Source: Candidatus Dormiibacterota bacterium
Lineage (GTDB): Bacteria; Chloroflexota; Dormibacteria; Aeolococcales; Aeolococcaceae
Assembly (NCBI GenBank): GCA_003142035.1
Contig: PLOF01000043.1
Coordinates: 55,591-96,410, forward strand
DNA: 40,820 nt
Reading direction: 5' to 3'
Part shown: in pieces, positions 1 to 9,380 of the stretch
How positions within the stretch are numbered: position 1 is the first letter of the stretch
How the letters are laid out: each line of letters begins with the position of its first letter
Notes under the pieces: model-generated
Database searches by the model: none
Seen by the model: only the letters and a program-made list of their open reading frames with translations
What the model was told of the DNA's origin: nothing
Position numbers and translations under genes: made by a program

Positions 1-16
1 GAGGCACCGTCACCGG

Positions 17-3000
17 GTGATTGAGTTGCCCGCCGGAGGAGCGCCCACGCTGGCCTCCCGCCTGGACGAGGTGGCCCCCCTGGCCGCGCTCGCCAACGGC
101 TCCCTGCGCATCCTCGGCGGGGTCCCCTCGGCCGCGGTCGGGCTGATCGCCTGGTGGGCCCGCCGGCGTGCCTCCGGGCACGTCCTGGTGATTGCGACCG
201 ACCCGGAGACCGTCTATGCCGACGCCCGTCTCTGGGGTGGCGAGGCGCGGCTGGGCCTCTGGCCGGCCGCGGACACCCCCGGCTTTGACCGCATCCCCCC
301 GTCGGAGGAGGTGATCCGTCGCCGGATCGCCACCCTTGCCCTGCTCCGTGACGGCGAGCCGGCCCTGGTGGTCGCCTCCCCGGCCGGGCTGCTCCGCCCC
401 ACCCTCCCCACCACCGCGCTCGACGGCATCGGCGAGATCGGTCGGGGTACCCGGATCGGCCGCGACGCGATCATCGAGCGCCTCGTCCACCTCGGGTACC
501 GGCGGGTGACCGCGGTCACCGCGCCCGGCGAGATGGCCGTGCGGGGCGGCATCGTCGACGCCTTTGGCCTGGATCGCGGCCGCCCCTGGCGGGCGGAGTG
601 GTTTGGCGACGAGGTCGACGAGGTCCGGGCTTTCGACGTCGACACCCAGACCTCGGTCGCCCGGCTCGAGCGGGTGCGGCTGCTGCCCGCCCGCGAGCTC
701 GATCTGAGCGCCGCGGCGATCCGCCGGGCCCAACAGGCGGCTGCCGCCCTCGACATCGGCGGCTGCCGGCCCGAGGTTCGCGATCAGTGGCAGCAGGACC
801 TGGCCCAGCTCGAGCTGGGTGTCTACGACGACGGCGTCGACCTCTTCGCCCCGTATCTCAACCAGGGAGCCAGCCTCTTTGACCACCTGGGGGCGGGGGC
901 GCTGGTGCTGGTCGCCGGTGGTGTGGAGCGGGCTCGGCGCGCGGCCGTCCGTCATCTCGAGGAGATCGAAGGCCTCCGCGAGCAGGAGGAGGCGCGGGGT
1001 GAGCTGCCCGCCGGTGCCCGGAGTGGCCTGCTCGACGTGGGCGTCCTCGACGCCAACCTGAGCCGCGCCGTCGACCTGGTGCCTGGCGATGTCGAGGGCA
1101 CGGAGGGCGTGGCAGCGGCCGACCTCGGCTGGCGGGGCGCCGAGCCCTACGCCGGCCGCTGGGACGTCTTCTCCGCGGCCCTCGGCCAGGAGCTGGCCGG
1201 CGGCGGCTGCTGCGTGATCGTCTCCCGGCAGGAGGGGAGGGTGCAGGAGCTGACCGGTGACGCCGGGCTGGTGCCGACCATGGTCGACGACCCCGACGCC
1301 GCCACTCTCCCGGCACCGGCGGGGGCGCTGCTGGTCGCCGCCGGCGAGGTGTCCGCGGGGTTCCGGATGCCCGATCTGAGGATCGCCGTCTTCAGCGACC
1401 ACGAGCTCTTCGGTGCCGTGAAGCGGCGCGGCTCCCCGCTCGCCCGGGGGGCGCGGCGTGCCGAGTCGACCTCTGCCCGGGGCGCCCGCAAGGCAGCCGC
1501 GGGGCGGGCGGCGGCACCCGGGTTCGTCCTCGACTTCGCCCCCGGGGATCTCGTCGTCCACCGCGACCACGGCGTCGCCCGCTTCATCGAGATGCGGCGC
1601 GTCTCCGAGGCGGAGACCCCCGGCTCCGGCGGAACGGCCGGAGCCCCATCCGGCGCCGACCGTGGGCCGGCCGCGGCGGATGCAGCCGAGACCCCCGGGA
1701 GCACCACCGAGCAGGAGTACATGCTCCTCGAGTACGCCGACGGCGATCGCCTCTTCGTCCCGGTACAGCACCTCGACCGGATCGACCGCTACGTGGGGGG
1801 ATCCGACGCCCACCCCGCGCTCTCCCGCCTCGGCACCGGCGAGTGGGAGCGGACCAAGCGGCGGGTGCGCGAGCGGACCGAGGCCGTCGCCCGCGAGCTG
1901 CTCAACCTCTACTCGCGCCGTGAGGCCGCGCCCGGCCACGCCTTCTCCGTCGACTCCGACTGGCAGCGCGAGCTGGAGGGCTCGTTCCCCTTCGAGGAGA
2001 CCCCGGACCAGATGCTGGTGCTGGACGACATCAAGCGCGACATGGAGGCGTCCAGACCCATGGACCGGGTGGTCTGCGGTGACGTCGGGTTCGGCAAGAC
2101 CGAGCTCGCCCTGCGGGCGGCGTTCAAGGCGGTTGCCGAGGGGCGCCAGGCGGCCGTCCTGGTGCCCACCACCGTGCTCTGCCAGCAGCACTTCCTGACT
2201 TTCTCGGAGCGCCTCCGGCCTTTTCCGGTCATCGTTCAGCAGCTCTCGCGCTTCTGCACCGAGGAGGAGCAGCGAGCGACCCTGCTCGGGCTCAAGGCGG
2301 GGACCGTGGACATCGTGGTCGGCACCCATCGTCTGCTCCAGCGCGACGTCGAGTTTCGCAACCTGGGCCTGGTCATCATCGACGAGGAGCAGCGCTTCGG
2401 CGTCCTCCAGAAGGAGCGCTTCAAGGAGCTGCGCGTCGCCGTCGACGTGCTCTCGCTCTCGGCGACGCCGATACCGCGCACGCTGCACATGGCGCTCGCC
2501 GGCATCCGCGATCTCTCGGTCATCCAGACGCCTCCCGAGGAGCGCCAGCCCATCAAGACCTATGTCACCGCACGCGAGAATTCGCTCGTCCGCGAGGTGC
2601 TCACCCGTGAGCTGGCCCGGGGCGGCCAGGTCTTCTTCGTCCACAACCGCGTGCAGTCCATCGACCGAGAGGCTCAATGGCTGCGTGAGCTGGTGCCCGA
2701 GGCGCGCGTCGCCGTCGCGCACGGGCAGATGCATGAGGATTTGCTGGCATCGGTGATGCACTCTTTCGTGGAGGGCGAGGTCGACGTGCTCGCCTGCACG
2801 ACCATCATCGAGTCCGGACTGGACATCCCCAATGCCAACACCATCATCATCGACGACGCCCATCGCCTGGGCCTGGCCCAGCTCTACCAGCTGAGAGGGC
2901 GAGTCGGACGCGCCGGGCAGCGCGCCTACGCGTACCTCCTCTATCCGCCGGAGCGCACCCTCAGTGAGCGTGCCGACAAGCGTCTCGACGTCATCGGTGA

Positions 3001-3703
3001 GCTGCAGGACCTCGGAGCGGGATTCAAGCTCGCCATGCGCGACCTGGAGATCCGCGGTGCCGGCAACCTGTTGGGGGAGGAGCAGCACGGCGAGATCGCG
3101 GCGGTCGGCCTGGAGATGTACAACCGGCTCCTGGAGCAGGCTGTCCGTTCGCTGCAGGGCCGGCCGATGGCCGAGCTGCCGGCCCAGGTGACCGTATCGC
3201 TGCCCCAGGCGTCGTTCCTGCCCCCGGGCTACATCGGGGAGGAGCAGCTCCGGCTGCGCTGCTACCAGGACCTGGCCGCCTGCGTCACCGAGCCGGAGCT
3301 GGAGCGGAGGGCGAGGGGTCTCGCCGACCGCTTCGGACCGATGCCGCCGGAGGCGGAGGCGCTCGTCTTCTCGCTGCGGGTGCGGCTGCTCGCCGTCGCC
3401 GCCGGGGCTCAGGGCGTGGAGACCTGGCGCGGCGAGGCGGGCCCGCGGCTCGCCCCCGGCATCGCCGGCGCGCGCGGCGTCTCGGGGCGGATCGGTGCGG
3501 TGATCCAGCTCTCCTCGGGCCATGGGCTCGACCTCGAGGTGGTGGCCCGCCAGTTCCGGGCCTACATCGAGACCTCGCCGACCCGCATCTACTGCCTTCC
3601 GCCGCCCGGACGGTCGCCGGACGCGGACTGGGAGGGCGTGCTCCTGGGGGTGCTCCGGGAGCTGGGCCGGCTGACCCGGGCCCGCCAGCCCGTGCCCGCT
3701 TGA
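17..3703 (+). CDS. mfd: Transcription-repair coupling factor Mfd
   Basis: Mfd is a DNA translocase that removes RNA polymerase stalled at lesions and recruits UvrA. The 1228-residue product has the family's length and order: a UvrB-like N-terminal module, an RNA-polymerase-interacting domain (about 510-600, with [11 protein letters not shown]), a helicase core with Walker A GDVGFGKT (about 688-695), the DEEQRF box (about 789), SATPIPRT, and a C-terminal TRCF domain. A GTG at 17 is taken as start, but the frame stays open to the window's left edge, so the gene may begin further upstream. The RNAP-interacting domain carries an Ala/Gly/Pro/Glu-rich insertion (about residues 530-564) between the RRV strand and [11 protein letters not shown]. 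The family assignment is certain; the exact 5' end is not. Confidence 0.95.
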   Translation: MIELPAGGAPTLASRLDEVAPLAALANGSLRILGGVPSAAVGLIAWWARRRASGHVLVIATDPETVYADARLWGGEARLGLWPAADTPGFDRIPPSEEVIRRRIATLALLRDGEPALVVASPAGLLRPTLPTTALDGIGEIGRGTRIGRDAIIERLVHLGYRRVTAVTAPGEMAVRGGIVDAFGLDRGRPWRAEWFGDEVDEVRAFDVDTQTSVARLERVRLLPARELDLSAAAIRRAQQAAAALDIGGCRPEVRDQWQQDLAQLELGVYDDGVDLFAPYLNQGASLFDHLGAGALVLVAGGVERARRAAVRHLEEIEGLREQEEARGELPAGARSGLLDVGVLDANLSRAVDLVPGDVEGTEGVAAADLGWRGAEPYAGRWDVFSAALGQELAGGGCCVIVSRQEGRVQELTGDAGLVPTMVDDPDAATLPAPAGALLVAAGEVSAGFRMPDLRIAVFSDHELFGAVKRRGSPLARGARRAESTSARGARKAAAGRAAAPGFVLDFAPGDLVVHRDHGVARFIEMRRVSEAETPGSGGTAGAPSGADRGPAAADAAETPGSTTEQEYMLLEYADGDRLFVPVQHLDRIDRYVGGSDAHPALSRLGTGEWERTKRRVRERTEAVARELLNLYSRREAAPGHAFSVDSDWQRELEGSFPFEETPDQMLVLDDIKRDMEASRPMDRVVCGDVGFGKTELALRAAFKAVAEGRQAAVLVPTTVLCQQHFLTFSERLRPFPVIVQQLSRFCTEEEQRATLLGLKAGTVDIVVGTHRLLQRDVEFRNLGLVIIDEEQRFGVLQKERFKELRVAVDVLSLSATPIPRTLHMALAGIRDLSVIQTPPEERQPIKTYVTARENSLVREVLTRELARGGQVFFVHNRVQSIDREAQWLRELVPEARVAVAHGQMHEDLLASVMHSFVEGEVDVLACTTIIESGLDIPNANTIIIDDAHRLGLAQLYQLRGRVGRAGQRAYAYLLYPPERTLSERADKRLDVIGELQDLGAGFKLAMRDLEIRGAGNLLGEEQHGEIAAVGLEMYNRLLEQAVRSLQGRPMAELPAQVTVSLPQASFLPPGYIGEEQLRLRCYQDLAACVTEPELERRARGLADRFGPMPPEAEALVFSLRVRLLAVAAGAQGVETWRGEAGPRLAPGIAGARGVSGRIGAVIQLSSGHGLDLEVVARQFRAYIETSPTRIYCLPPPGRSPDADWEGVLLGVLRELGRLTRARQPVPA

Positions 3704-3729
3704 CCATCTCCACCAAATGAGGGAGCGAC

Positions 3730-3828
3730 GTGACCACCGTCCTGCTCCAACTCCTGCCGACGCTGGTGCTGGTCGGGATCGTGGTCTCATTCGTCTGGTG
3801 GATGGTCCGGCGACGGGATCGACGGTGA
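3730..3828 (+). CDS. 32-residue membrane micro-ORF copying FtsH TM2
   Basis: This GTG-started frame lies between mfd and mazG and ends 3 bases before mazG. A GAGGGAG Shine-Dalgarno stands 4 bases before the GTG. The product is one hydrophobic segment ([18 protein letters not shown]) followed by a basic tail, RRRDRR. It aligns without gaps to residues 113-140 of the FtsH encoded at 6560-8455; 19 of 24 core residues are identical, and DNA similarity extends a little upstream of the start. It is either a relic of a duplicated ftsH segment or a translated microprotein that could pack with FtsH in the membrane. The ribosome site, the preserved hydrophobicity and the tight coupling to mazG favour translation, but function is inference. 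Confidence 0.5.
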   Translation: MTTVLLQLLPTLVLVGIVVSFVWWMVRRRDRR

Positions 3829-3831
3829 GGG

Positions 3832-4797
3832 ATGGAGGAGCTCACCCTGGGGCTTCCCCCATCCAGATGGGAGGTTGCGATGCGTGAGGAGGCGGTGCAG
3901 TCGCTGCGCGAGCTCAATGAGGTCATCGAGCGGCTGCGGGCGCCCGGCGGCTGCCCCTGGGATCGAGCGCAGACTCATCGATCCCTCCGTCCGTACCTCC
4001 TGGAGGAGACGTACGAGACCCTGGAGGCGATCGACTCGCAGGGGACGGCCACCCTCCGCGAGGAGCTGGGCGACCTCCTCCTCCAAGTGCTGATGCACTG
4101 TGCCATCGCCGCCGAGCGGCCCGACGGCTTCGACATCGGGGACGTCGCCGAGACCACCCGGGCCAAGATGGTCCACCGCCATCCCCACGTCTTCGGCACC
4201 ACCACCGTCGCCGGCGCGGAGGAGGTGGTCGTCAACTGGGAAAAGCTGAAGCGCATCGAGAAGCGGGAGCGTCTCTCCCTCCTGGAGGGCGTCCCCCACG
4301 CCCTGCCGGCGCTCGCATTTGCCCAGGGGGTGCAGAAGCGGCCCGCCCGGGTCGGTTTCGATGAGACCCCCACCGTCGCCGCCGCCCTGGCCTGGCTGCG
4401 GGATGGGGTCGACGCGCTCGCGGCTCTCGCCACCGAGGCGCCGGCCAGGGCCGACCGTGGGGCGGACTGGTCGCCGGCCCCCACCGACACCGCCAGCGGG
4501 GAGGGCCTCGACGAGCCGGGGGCGGGTGAGCCGGCCACCGCCGGCACCGTGGCCGGCCATTCGCCGTCCCCGCCCCCGGCGAGCCGCGACCTGGAGTCGG
4601 CGATGGGGGAGCTCCTCTTCGCGGCGGTCGCGCTCGCCCGCCAGCTCCGGGTCAATCCCGAGGACGCCCTCCGCGGGCGGGCCGTCAGCTTCGCCGACCG
4701 CTTCCGGGCGCTGGAGACGGCGGCGCGCGCCGACGGCGCTGACCTCCACGATCTGAGCCCAGACGAGTGGCGCCGGCGCTGGGAGGCGACCGCGTAG
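3832..4797 (+). CDS. mazG: Nucleoside triphosphate pyrophosphohydrolase MazG
   Basis: MazG hydrolyses NTPs or dNTPs to NMP and pyrophosphate, cleaning the nucleotide pool and influencing stress signalling. The N-terminal MazG domain is intact: GGCPWDRAQTH, EETYE at 58-62, EELGD at 77-81, KMVHRHPHVFG and NWEKLK. The second domain starts near KRPARVGFDE but lacks a clear EExxE motif. An Ala/Gly/Pro-rich linker (about 200-255) takes its place before ESAMGELLFAAVALARQL. The ATG at 3832 sits 3 bases after the micro-ORF stop, suggesting translational coupling; an internal ATG at 3880 is a possible later start. The family is secure. Which domain is catalytic here is open. Confidence 0.9.
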   Translation: MEELTLGLPPSRWEVAMREEAVQSLRELNEVIERLRAPGGCPWDRAQTHRSLRPYLLEETYETLEAIDSQGTATLREELGDLLLQVLMHCAIAAERPDGFDIGDVAETTRAKMVHRHPHVFGTTTVAGAEEVVVNWEKLKRIEKRERLSLLEGVPHALPALAFAQGVQKRPARVGFDETPTVAAALAWLRDGVDALAALATEAPARADRGADWSPAPTDTASGEGLDEPGAGEPATAGTVAGHSPSPPPASRDLESAMGELLFAAVALARQLRVNPEDALRGRAVSFADRFRALETAARADGADLHDLSPDEWRRRWEATA

Positions 4798-4895
4798 GCG
4801 CGACGAGTATTCGCAGACCCGTTGCGGTTTCGGGGAGGTCGTAGCAGACTACGGGTCCCGCGGCCAATTCCCGCCCACGTCCCCCAAGGCCCGCA

Positions 4896-5369
4896 ATGAA
4901 CGTCCCTGGTCCTCAGCGACCCCGCCCCTTCACGGCGCGACGGATCCTCGCACTCGTCGTCGCGGTCGCCTGCGGCTGGGTCGCCTACGCGCTCTACGGC
5001 GCGGCCGCCACGGACCACGCCGCCCAGGCTCGGGTGACCCAGCTCCAGGAGGCCAACGCCGCCCTCACCGCGCAGATCTCGCAGCGCGCCCAGGAGGTCA
5101 CCGAGGCCCAGAGCTCGCCGTGGCTGGAGGATCAGGCGCGGAGGCTCGGCTACCACCTGCCCGGCGAGAAGATCTACGTCCTCGACCCCGGCGCCAAGTC
5201 CGCGCCCTCCTCGGGTGGCCTCAACGCCGCGCCCCCCACCTTCATCCCCACCCCGGTCCCGACCCCCATCCCGACGCCCACCCCGACGCCGTCGCCCGCG
5301 CCGCCGCTGCCGAGCCTGGTGCCGGCCAGCCCGACCCCGGTCGCCGTGTCGCCGTCCCCGACCCCCTGA
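4896..5369 (+). CDS. FtsB/DivIC-like septum formation initiator protein
   Basis: The 157-residue product has the FtsB/DivIC layout. A short basic cytoplasmic N-terminus is followed by one transmembrane helix (about 15-37), a coiled coil (about 42-72, AARVTQLQEANAALTAQI region) and the family signature WLEDQARRLGYHLPGEKIYVL. The family acts in the divisome with FtsL and FtsQ-type partners. The C-terminal third is an extracytoplasmic Pro-Thr-Ser-rich tail (repeats of PTP), longer than in typical FtsB and perhaps reaching into the wall. The nearby translation genes give no direct functional link. The start ATG has no strong Shine-Dalgarno. A divisome role is inferred from fold and signature. Confidence 0.8.
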   Translation: MNVPGPQRPRPFTARRILALVVAVACGWVAYALYGAAATDHAAQARVTQLQEANAALTAQISQRAQEVTEAQSSPWLEDQARRLGYHLPGEKIYVLDPGAKSAPSSGGLNAAPPTFIPTPVPTPIPTPTPTPSPAPPLPSLVPASPTPVAVSPSPTP

Positions 5370-5527
5370 CGACCGCCGGCCCAGCGGGGCCCCGGACCAG
5401 CGGTCGCGACCAGGCGGTTCCCGCTTCCCGAGGTCGCCGGCAACTTGGGACCCCGCGCAACTCCAGCCTGGCGCGCTCTGCCCGCGCAAGTCCGGCGTGC
5501 AGCGCCCGGCCCGCGCTATGCTGCCGA

Positions 5528-5602
5528 TGCGGCGTGGAGCAGTGGAAGCTCGTCGGGCTCATAACCCGAAGGTCGCTGGTTCGAATCCAGCCGCCGCAAC
5601 CA
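5528..5602 (+). tRNA. Initiator tRNA-fMet (anticodon CAT), CCA encoded
   Basis: A full cloverleaf can be drawn. Acceptor TGCGGCG (5528-5534) pairs with CGCCGCA (5592-5598). The D stem is GAGC/GCTC, the anticodon CAT lies at 5560-5562 in loop CTCATAA, and the T arm is GCTGG-TTCGAAT-CCAGC. A73 and CCA are encoded. Three consecutive G-C pairs in the anticodon stem (GGG/CCC) and the A11-T24 pair are initiator hallmarks. The first pair is T1-A72, not the usual C1xA72 mismatch. That is still weak, which fits formylation. Confidence 0.93.
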
Positions 5603-5667
5603 CTCCTCCCTCCTGCGTCGGTGCCGATGTCGCAGCTGTCGAGCGTCCGGCCCCCGGCGCCCCCTCC

Positions 5668-5740
5668 GGCGGTATAGCTCAGGTGGTAGAGCGCCCGGCT
5701 CATACCCGGTATGTCCCTGGTTCGACCCCAGGTACCGCCA
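5668..5740 (+). tRNA. CAT-anticodon tRNA, probably elongator tRNA-Met
   Basis: Acceptor GGCGGTA (5668-5674) pairs with TACCGCC (5733-5739). The D stem is GCTC/GAGC, the anticodon CAT lies at 5701-5703, and the T arm is CCTGG-TTCGACC-CCAGG with A73. CCA is not encoded, unlike the neighbour. The C11-G24 D-stem pair and lack of the GGG/CCC anticodon stem exclude an initiator. The GGC acceptor start resembles elongator tRNA-Met. A lysidine-modified tRNA-Ile2 also has gene anticodon CAT and cannot be fully excluded, particularly because tilS begins about 32 bases downstream. The anticodon stem has one C-T mismatch at its outer end. Confidence 0.88.
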
Positions 5741-5772
5741 CGTGGGCCCGGCAGCTCCCCCCCGGTGAGCGG

Positions 5773-6549
5773 GTGGCCGCCGTCGGCCGGGTCCGTCGCG
5801 CCGTCGCCTCTGCGGCCGATCGGCGCGGTGTCCTCCGCGCCGGTGAGACGGTGGTGGTCGCCTGCAGCGGCGGGCCGGACTCGACCGCACTGGTCGATGC
5901 CCTGGCGCGGCTGGCCCCGCCCCGCGGCTGGCGCCTCCACGTCGTCCACGTTGACCACGGGTTGCGGCCGGGGTCCGCGGCTGAGGCGGGACCGGTCGCG
6001 GAGCTGGCCGGCCGGCTCGGCCTCGGCTTCGAGGCGGTGAGGGTGGAGGTCGAGAGCGGCCCCTCGCTCCAGGACCAGGCCCGCCGGGCCCGCCACGCCG
6101 GGCTCGCCGCGGTCGCCGACCGCCTCGGTGCCACCGCCATCGCCCTTGGCCACACCGCCGACGACCAGGCGGAGACGGTCCTGATGCGCCTCCTGACCAG
6201 CGCCACCCCCTGGAGCCTGCGCGCGATGGCGGAGCGCGAGGGGAGGCTCGCCCGCCCCCTCCTCCGCGTCTGGCGCCAGGCGACCCTGGACTACTGCGCG
6301 GCCCTCGGTCTGGAGCCCGTTGACGATCCCAGCAACCGCGATCCCCGCTTCCTGCGCAGCCGGGTGCGCCACGACCTCCTGCCCGCCCTGGAGGGCGTCT
6401 TCCCGGGAGCGCGGCGGCGGCTGGTCACCCTGGCGTTACGGCAGCGCGATCTCCTGGAGGGAGGTGGCGTGGCCGGGCCGGCGGCGACCGGGAACAAGCC
6501 TGTCACTCCTCGATCGCGCCTCCCGCGCAGTTCGGAGCCCCTGCTATAG
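5773..6549 (+). CDS. tilS: tRNA(Ile)-lysidine synthase, short form
   Basis: TilS attaches lysine to C34 of tRNA-Ile(CAU), changing its identity from Met to Ile. The PP-loop motif SGGPDS is at residues 32-37, followed by [31 protein letters not shown] and [20 protein letters not shown], all family signatures. GTG at 5773 gives 258 residues. That covers the N-terminal adenylation and adjacent domains, and the protein ends soon after the LRQRDLL region, so the C-terminal tRNA-binding domains of long TilS proteins are absent. The frame stays open upstream through the tRNA, but a start there would overlap it. The tilS-ftsH order is common in bacteria. ftsH follows within 10 bases. Confidence 0.88.
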   Translation: MAAVGRVRRAVASAADRRGVLRAGETVVVACSGGPDSTALVDALARLAPPRGWRLHVVHVDHGLRPGSAAEAGPVAELAGRLGLGFEAVRVEVESGPSLQDQARRARHAGLAAVADRLGATAIALGHTADDQAETVLMRLLTSATPWSLRAMAEREGRLARPLLRVWRQATLDYCAALGLEPVDDPSNRDPRFLRSRVRHDLLPALEGVFPGARRRLVTLALRQRDLLEGGGVAGPAATGNKPVTPRSRLPRSSEPLL

Positions 6550-6552
6550 ACT
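6547..6552 (+). promoter_or_regulatory. TAGACT -10 element, leaderless start of ftsH
   Basis: TAGACT ends 7 bases before the ftsH ATG, so transcription should begin at or next to the start codon. No Shine-Dalgarno lies between. The element overlaps the tilS stop codon, giving ftsH its own promoter in addition to any read-through from tilS. No clear -35 hexamer is visible. Confidence 0.5.
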
Positions 6553-6559
6553 GAATCGG

Positions 6560-8455
6560 ATGCGCAATACCCGGCGCCCCTTTTCCTGGATGCTCGGCGT
6601 ACTCCTGGTCGTGGTCATCCTCCTGGTCTTCTACGGCCGCTCCGGCACTCCGTCGACCACCATGTCGAGCGGCCAGCTGCAGCAGGCGATCCAGCTCTGG
6701 CAGACCAACCACACCGCGCCCAAGGCCATCGCCAACAGCGGCAGTGACGAGACCCACATCAGCAGCGACGGGAGTACGGTCACCTGGTATGACAATGCGG
6801 GGAGCCTCTATACCACCACCATCGGCGACAGCGACCAGGTCACCCATGAATTCCAGACCGCCGGCTACACCAACTACACAGACGATGGGAGCAGCTTGTC
6901 CGACGTCCTGATCAGCCTCCTGCCGACGCTGGTGCTCGTCGGGATCATGGTGTTCTTCGTCTGGTGGATGCTCCGGCAGAGCCAGTCGGGGAACAACCAG
7001 GCGATGTCCTTCGGGCGTAGCCGGGCCCGGCTGGTCGCCGGCGACAAGCCGTCGATCACCTTCATGGACGTCGCCGGGGTCGACGAGGCCAAGCAGGAGC
7101 TCGGCGAGATCGTCGAGTTCCTCAAGTACCCGGACAAGTTCACCGCCGTGGGCGCCCGCATCCCCAAGGGCGTCCTCCTGGTCGGCCCTCCGGGGACCGG
7201 CAAGACCCTGCTCTCCAAGGCGGTGGCCGGGGAGGCGGGCGTGCCCTTCTTCAGCATCTCCGGCTCGGAGTTCGTGGAGATGTTCGTCGGGGTGGGCGCC
7301 AGCCGGGTGCGCGACCTCTTCGACCAGGCCAAGAAGAATTCCCCCTGCATCGTCTTCGTGGACGAGATCGACGCCGTCGGTCGCCAGCGCGGCGCCGGCC
7401 TGGGCGGCGGCCATGACGAGCGTGAGCAGACCCTCAACCAGCTGCTCGTCGAGATGGACGGGTTCGAGACCGCGACCCACGTTATCGTCATCGCCGCCAC
7501 CAACCGCCCTGACGTCCTGGACCCCGCCCTGCTCCGTCCGGGACGTTTCGACCGCCACGTGATGCTCGACCGTCCCGACATCCGCGGGCGTCGGGCGATC
7601 CTGGAGGTCCACTCCCGGAACAAGCCGCTGGACCCGGCCGTCGACCTCGAGGTCCTCGCCAAGCAGACGCCTGGGTTCTCGGGGGCCGACCTCGCCAACC
7701 TGATCAACGAGGCGGCCATCCTGGCTGCGCGCCAGAACCGGAAGCTGGTCAGCATGCCGCACCTGGAGGAGGCGATCGCCCGGGTGATCGCCGGCCCGGA
7801 GCGCAAGAGCCGGATGATCAGTGAGAACGAGAAGGCCACCATCGCCTATCACGAGATGGGCCACGCCCTGGTCGGGATGAGCCTGGAGCACACCGATCCG
7901 GTGCACAAGATCTCCATCGTCAGCCGCGGCATGGCCCTGGGCTGGACCCTCTCGCTGCCCATCGAGGACAGGTACCTGGTCAGCAAGGCCGAGCTCCTCG
8001 ACCAGCTCGCCCAGATGCTCGGGGGACGCTGCGCCGAGGACCTCATCCTGGGCGAGGCCAACATCACGACTGGGGCGAGCGACGACATCCGCAAGGCCAC
8101 CGACCTGGCTCGCAAGATGGTCACCGAATGGGGGATGAGCGACAAGCTGGGCCCCCGCACTTTCGGCGAGCGCCAGGAGATGGTCTTCCTGGGCCGCGAC
8201 CTCGGCGAGCAGCGCAACTATTCCGAGGACATCGCCTCCGAGATCGACCAGGAGGTGCACCACCTGGTCGAGACCGCCTTCCTCCGGGCCAAGGAGGTCC
8301 TCCGCCGTCGCGAGCACATCCTCCGCGTGCTGGCCGCGCGCCTGACCGAGGTCGAGACCATGGAGGGGGCCGAGATGAAGCGGATCATCGACGAGATCGA
8401 GGGTACGCAGGAGCCGGCCGGGCCTGAGCTGGGCGAGGTGGCCGCCGGGGTCTGA
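6560..8455 (+). CDS. ftsH: ATP-dependent zinc metalloprotease FtsH
   Basis: FtsH is a hexameric membrane AAA+ protease that extracts and degrades membrane and short-lived cytosolic proteins. The 631-residue protein has TM1 (about 9-28), an extracytoplasmic domain rich in Ser/Thr/Asn, TM2 (about 115-139), Walker A GPPGTGKT at 209-216, Walker [10 protein letters not shown], the second region of homology ([17 protein letters not shown]), the zinc site HEMGH at 431-435, and the third ligand in GASDDI (D509). The ATG at 6560 lacks a Shine-Dalgarno but has TAGACT just upstream, so it may be translated from a leaderless message. The TM2 segment is duplicated in the micro-ORF after mfd. Confidence 0.96.
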   Translation: MRNTRRPFSWMLGVLLVVVILLVFYGRSGTPSTTMSSGQLQQAIQLWQTNHTAPKAIANSGSDETHISSDGSTVTWYDNAGSLYTTTIGDSDQVTHEFQTAGYTNYTDDGSSLSDVLISLLPTLVLVGIMVFFVWWMLRQSQSGNNQAMSFGRSRARLVAGDKPSITFMDVAGVDEAKQELGEIVEFLKYPDKFTAVGARIPKGVLLVGPPGTGKTLLSKAVAGEAGVPFFSISGSEFVEMFVGVGASRVRDLFDQAKKNSPCIVFVDEIDAVGRQRGAGLGGGHDEREQTLNQLLVEMDGFETATHVIVIAATNRPDVLDPALLRPGRFDRHVMLDRPDIRGRRAILEVHSRNKPLDPAVDLEVLAKQTPGFSGADLANLINEAAILAARQNRKLVSMPHLEEAIARVIAGPERKSRMISENEKATIAYHEMGHALVGMSLEHTDPVHKISIVSRGMALGWTLSLPIEDRYLVSKAELLDQLAQMLGGRCAEDLILGEANITTGASDDIRKATDLARKMVTEWGMSDKLGPRTFGERQEMVFLGRDLGEQRNYSEDIASEIDQEVHHLVETAFLRAKEVLRRREHILRVLAARLTEVETMEGAEMKRIIDEIEGTQEPAGPELGEVAAGV

Positions 8456-8487
8456 CCCGGACCGGGCACAGGGGACGGGTGTCCGCC

Positions 8488-8531
8488 AGCCCGCTCCAGG
8501 GACGGGCTGCAACCGATCCGCGACCGGATCG
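8488..8531 (+). terminator. Two hairpins after ftsH
   Basis: AGCCCG (8488-8493) pairs with CGGGCT (8503-8508), and CGATCCG (8514-8520) pairs with CGGATCG (8525-8531) around a CGAC loop. They follow the ftsH stop by about 30-60 bases. No T-run follows, so they may be Rho-type or attenuating structures, not a classical intrinsic terminator. Confidence 0.35.
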
Positions 8532-8570
8532 TTCACCGCCGAGAGATCGCGGACTGGGACACTCGCGTCG

Positions 8571-9212
8571 ATGCCGGACGTCACCTGTCCCAGATGCTGG
8601 CTGTGGCAGCCACTTGGGCGATCGACGAACTGTCGCGCGTGCGGCGCGCCCCTGATCACCCCGATGGGTGCTCGAGTCGATCAGGCTTGGGATCCCGCGG
8701 TCGCCGCCCAGATGGCGCCATCCGGTGGCTACCCGTCGGCCGGTGCCGCCTACCCGCCCCCCAGCGACTGGGTCTCCGGGGGGTACGCCGGACATCCCGC
8801 CGCCGAGGTGAGGAGCGGCACGGACTGGGTGCTCTGGGTGCGCGTCGCCATCGCCGTGCCGTCCGTGCTCGTCGCGGTGCTCCTGATGCTGGCGGGCATC
8901 TTCTTCCCGCACGTCACGTTTGAGCAGGGCACGGCCTCAGGGATGGTGACGCGCACCGTGGATCTGGGCCCCGAGGTGGCCGTCCTGGTCGCCGCCCTGC
9001 TCGCTGTGACCGCGCTCTTCGCCTGGCTGGCCAAGTTCGCCATCTTCCGGGTGGTCCTGCTCGTCCTGACCCTGGTGAGCGTCGTCTCCGCCCTCAGCCA
9101 GCTCGCCGACGCCGTCTCCGCCGAGCGGGCCGTCTACCTCCTCGTGCTCGGCTGGGACATCCTCTACGCTGGGCTTCTCGGCCTCTCGCTGGTCGCCCCC
9201 CGGCCCCGATAG
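8571..9212 (+). CDS. Zinc-ribbon membrane protein of unknown function
   Basis: The 213-residue product is not a family I can name. The N-terminus has two CxxC pairs (CPRC at 5-8 and CRAC about 21-24), a zinc-ribbon arrangement. A Pro/Gly/Tyr-rich linker follows, then about four transmembrane helices (from about residue 85 to the end). Such proteins often pair a cytosolic zinc ribbon with a small membrane domain in DUF-type families of Actinobacteria and Chloroflexi. There is no Shine-Dalgarno. GACACT sits 7 bases before the ATG, a weaker version of the element before ftsH. It lies downstream of ftsH but is separated by hairpins, so it is probably transcribed alone. Confidence 0.75.
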   Translation: MPDVTCPRCWLWQPLGRSTNCRACGAPLITPMGARVDQAWDPAVAAQMAPSGGYPSAGAAYPPPSDWVSGGYAGHPAAEVRSGTDWVLWVRVAIAVPSVLVAVLLMLAGIFFPHVTFEQGTASGMVTRTVDLGPEVAVLVAALLAVTALFAWLAKFAIFRVVLLVLTLVSVVSALSQLADAVSAERAVYLLVLGWDILYAGLLGLSLVAPRPR

Positions 9213-9241
9213 CCGGGTTCTTCAGCCCCTCTTGAGCTGAG

Positions 9242-9275
9242 GCGGGCGGGGCCCGCCCCAGGCCCGCGGTACACT
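9242..9275 (+). promoter_or_regulatory. GC hairpin and TACACT element before the pan-nad operon
   Basis: GCGGGC followed by GCCCGC forms a GC-rich stem just after the zinc-ribbon gene, and could terminate it. TACACT at 9270-9275 is a plausible -10 for the operon that starts about 100 bases later. No good -35 is visible at 17 bases, so this call is tentative. Confidence 0.3.
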
Positions 9276-9380
9276 TGATCACCGGCCCATCCCCTCCGAA
9301 AGGTCGCGTGCCCGGGGACGCCATCCGGCGCCTCGAGGCGCTGGGCGTGGCGCGGAGCCGGACGGGCATACCCAGCCCGC

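Noticed and set aside
5215-5772. Upstream extension of tilS through both tRNA genes
   Set aside because: The extension is Arg/Pro-rich, without TilS homology, and overlaps the tRNAs. GTG 5773 matches the family start.
6503-8659. A 718-codon minus-strand frame opposite ftsH
   Set aside because: FtsH is unambiguous on the plus strand; the mirror frame has low-complexity composition.
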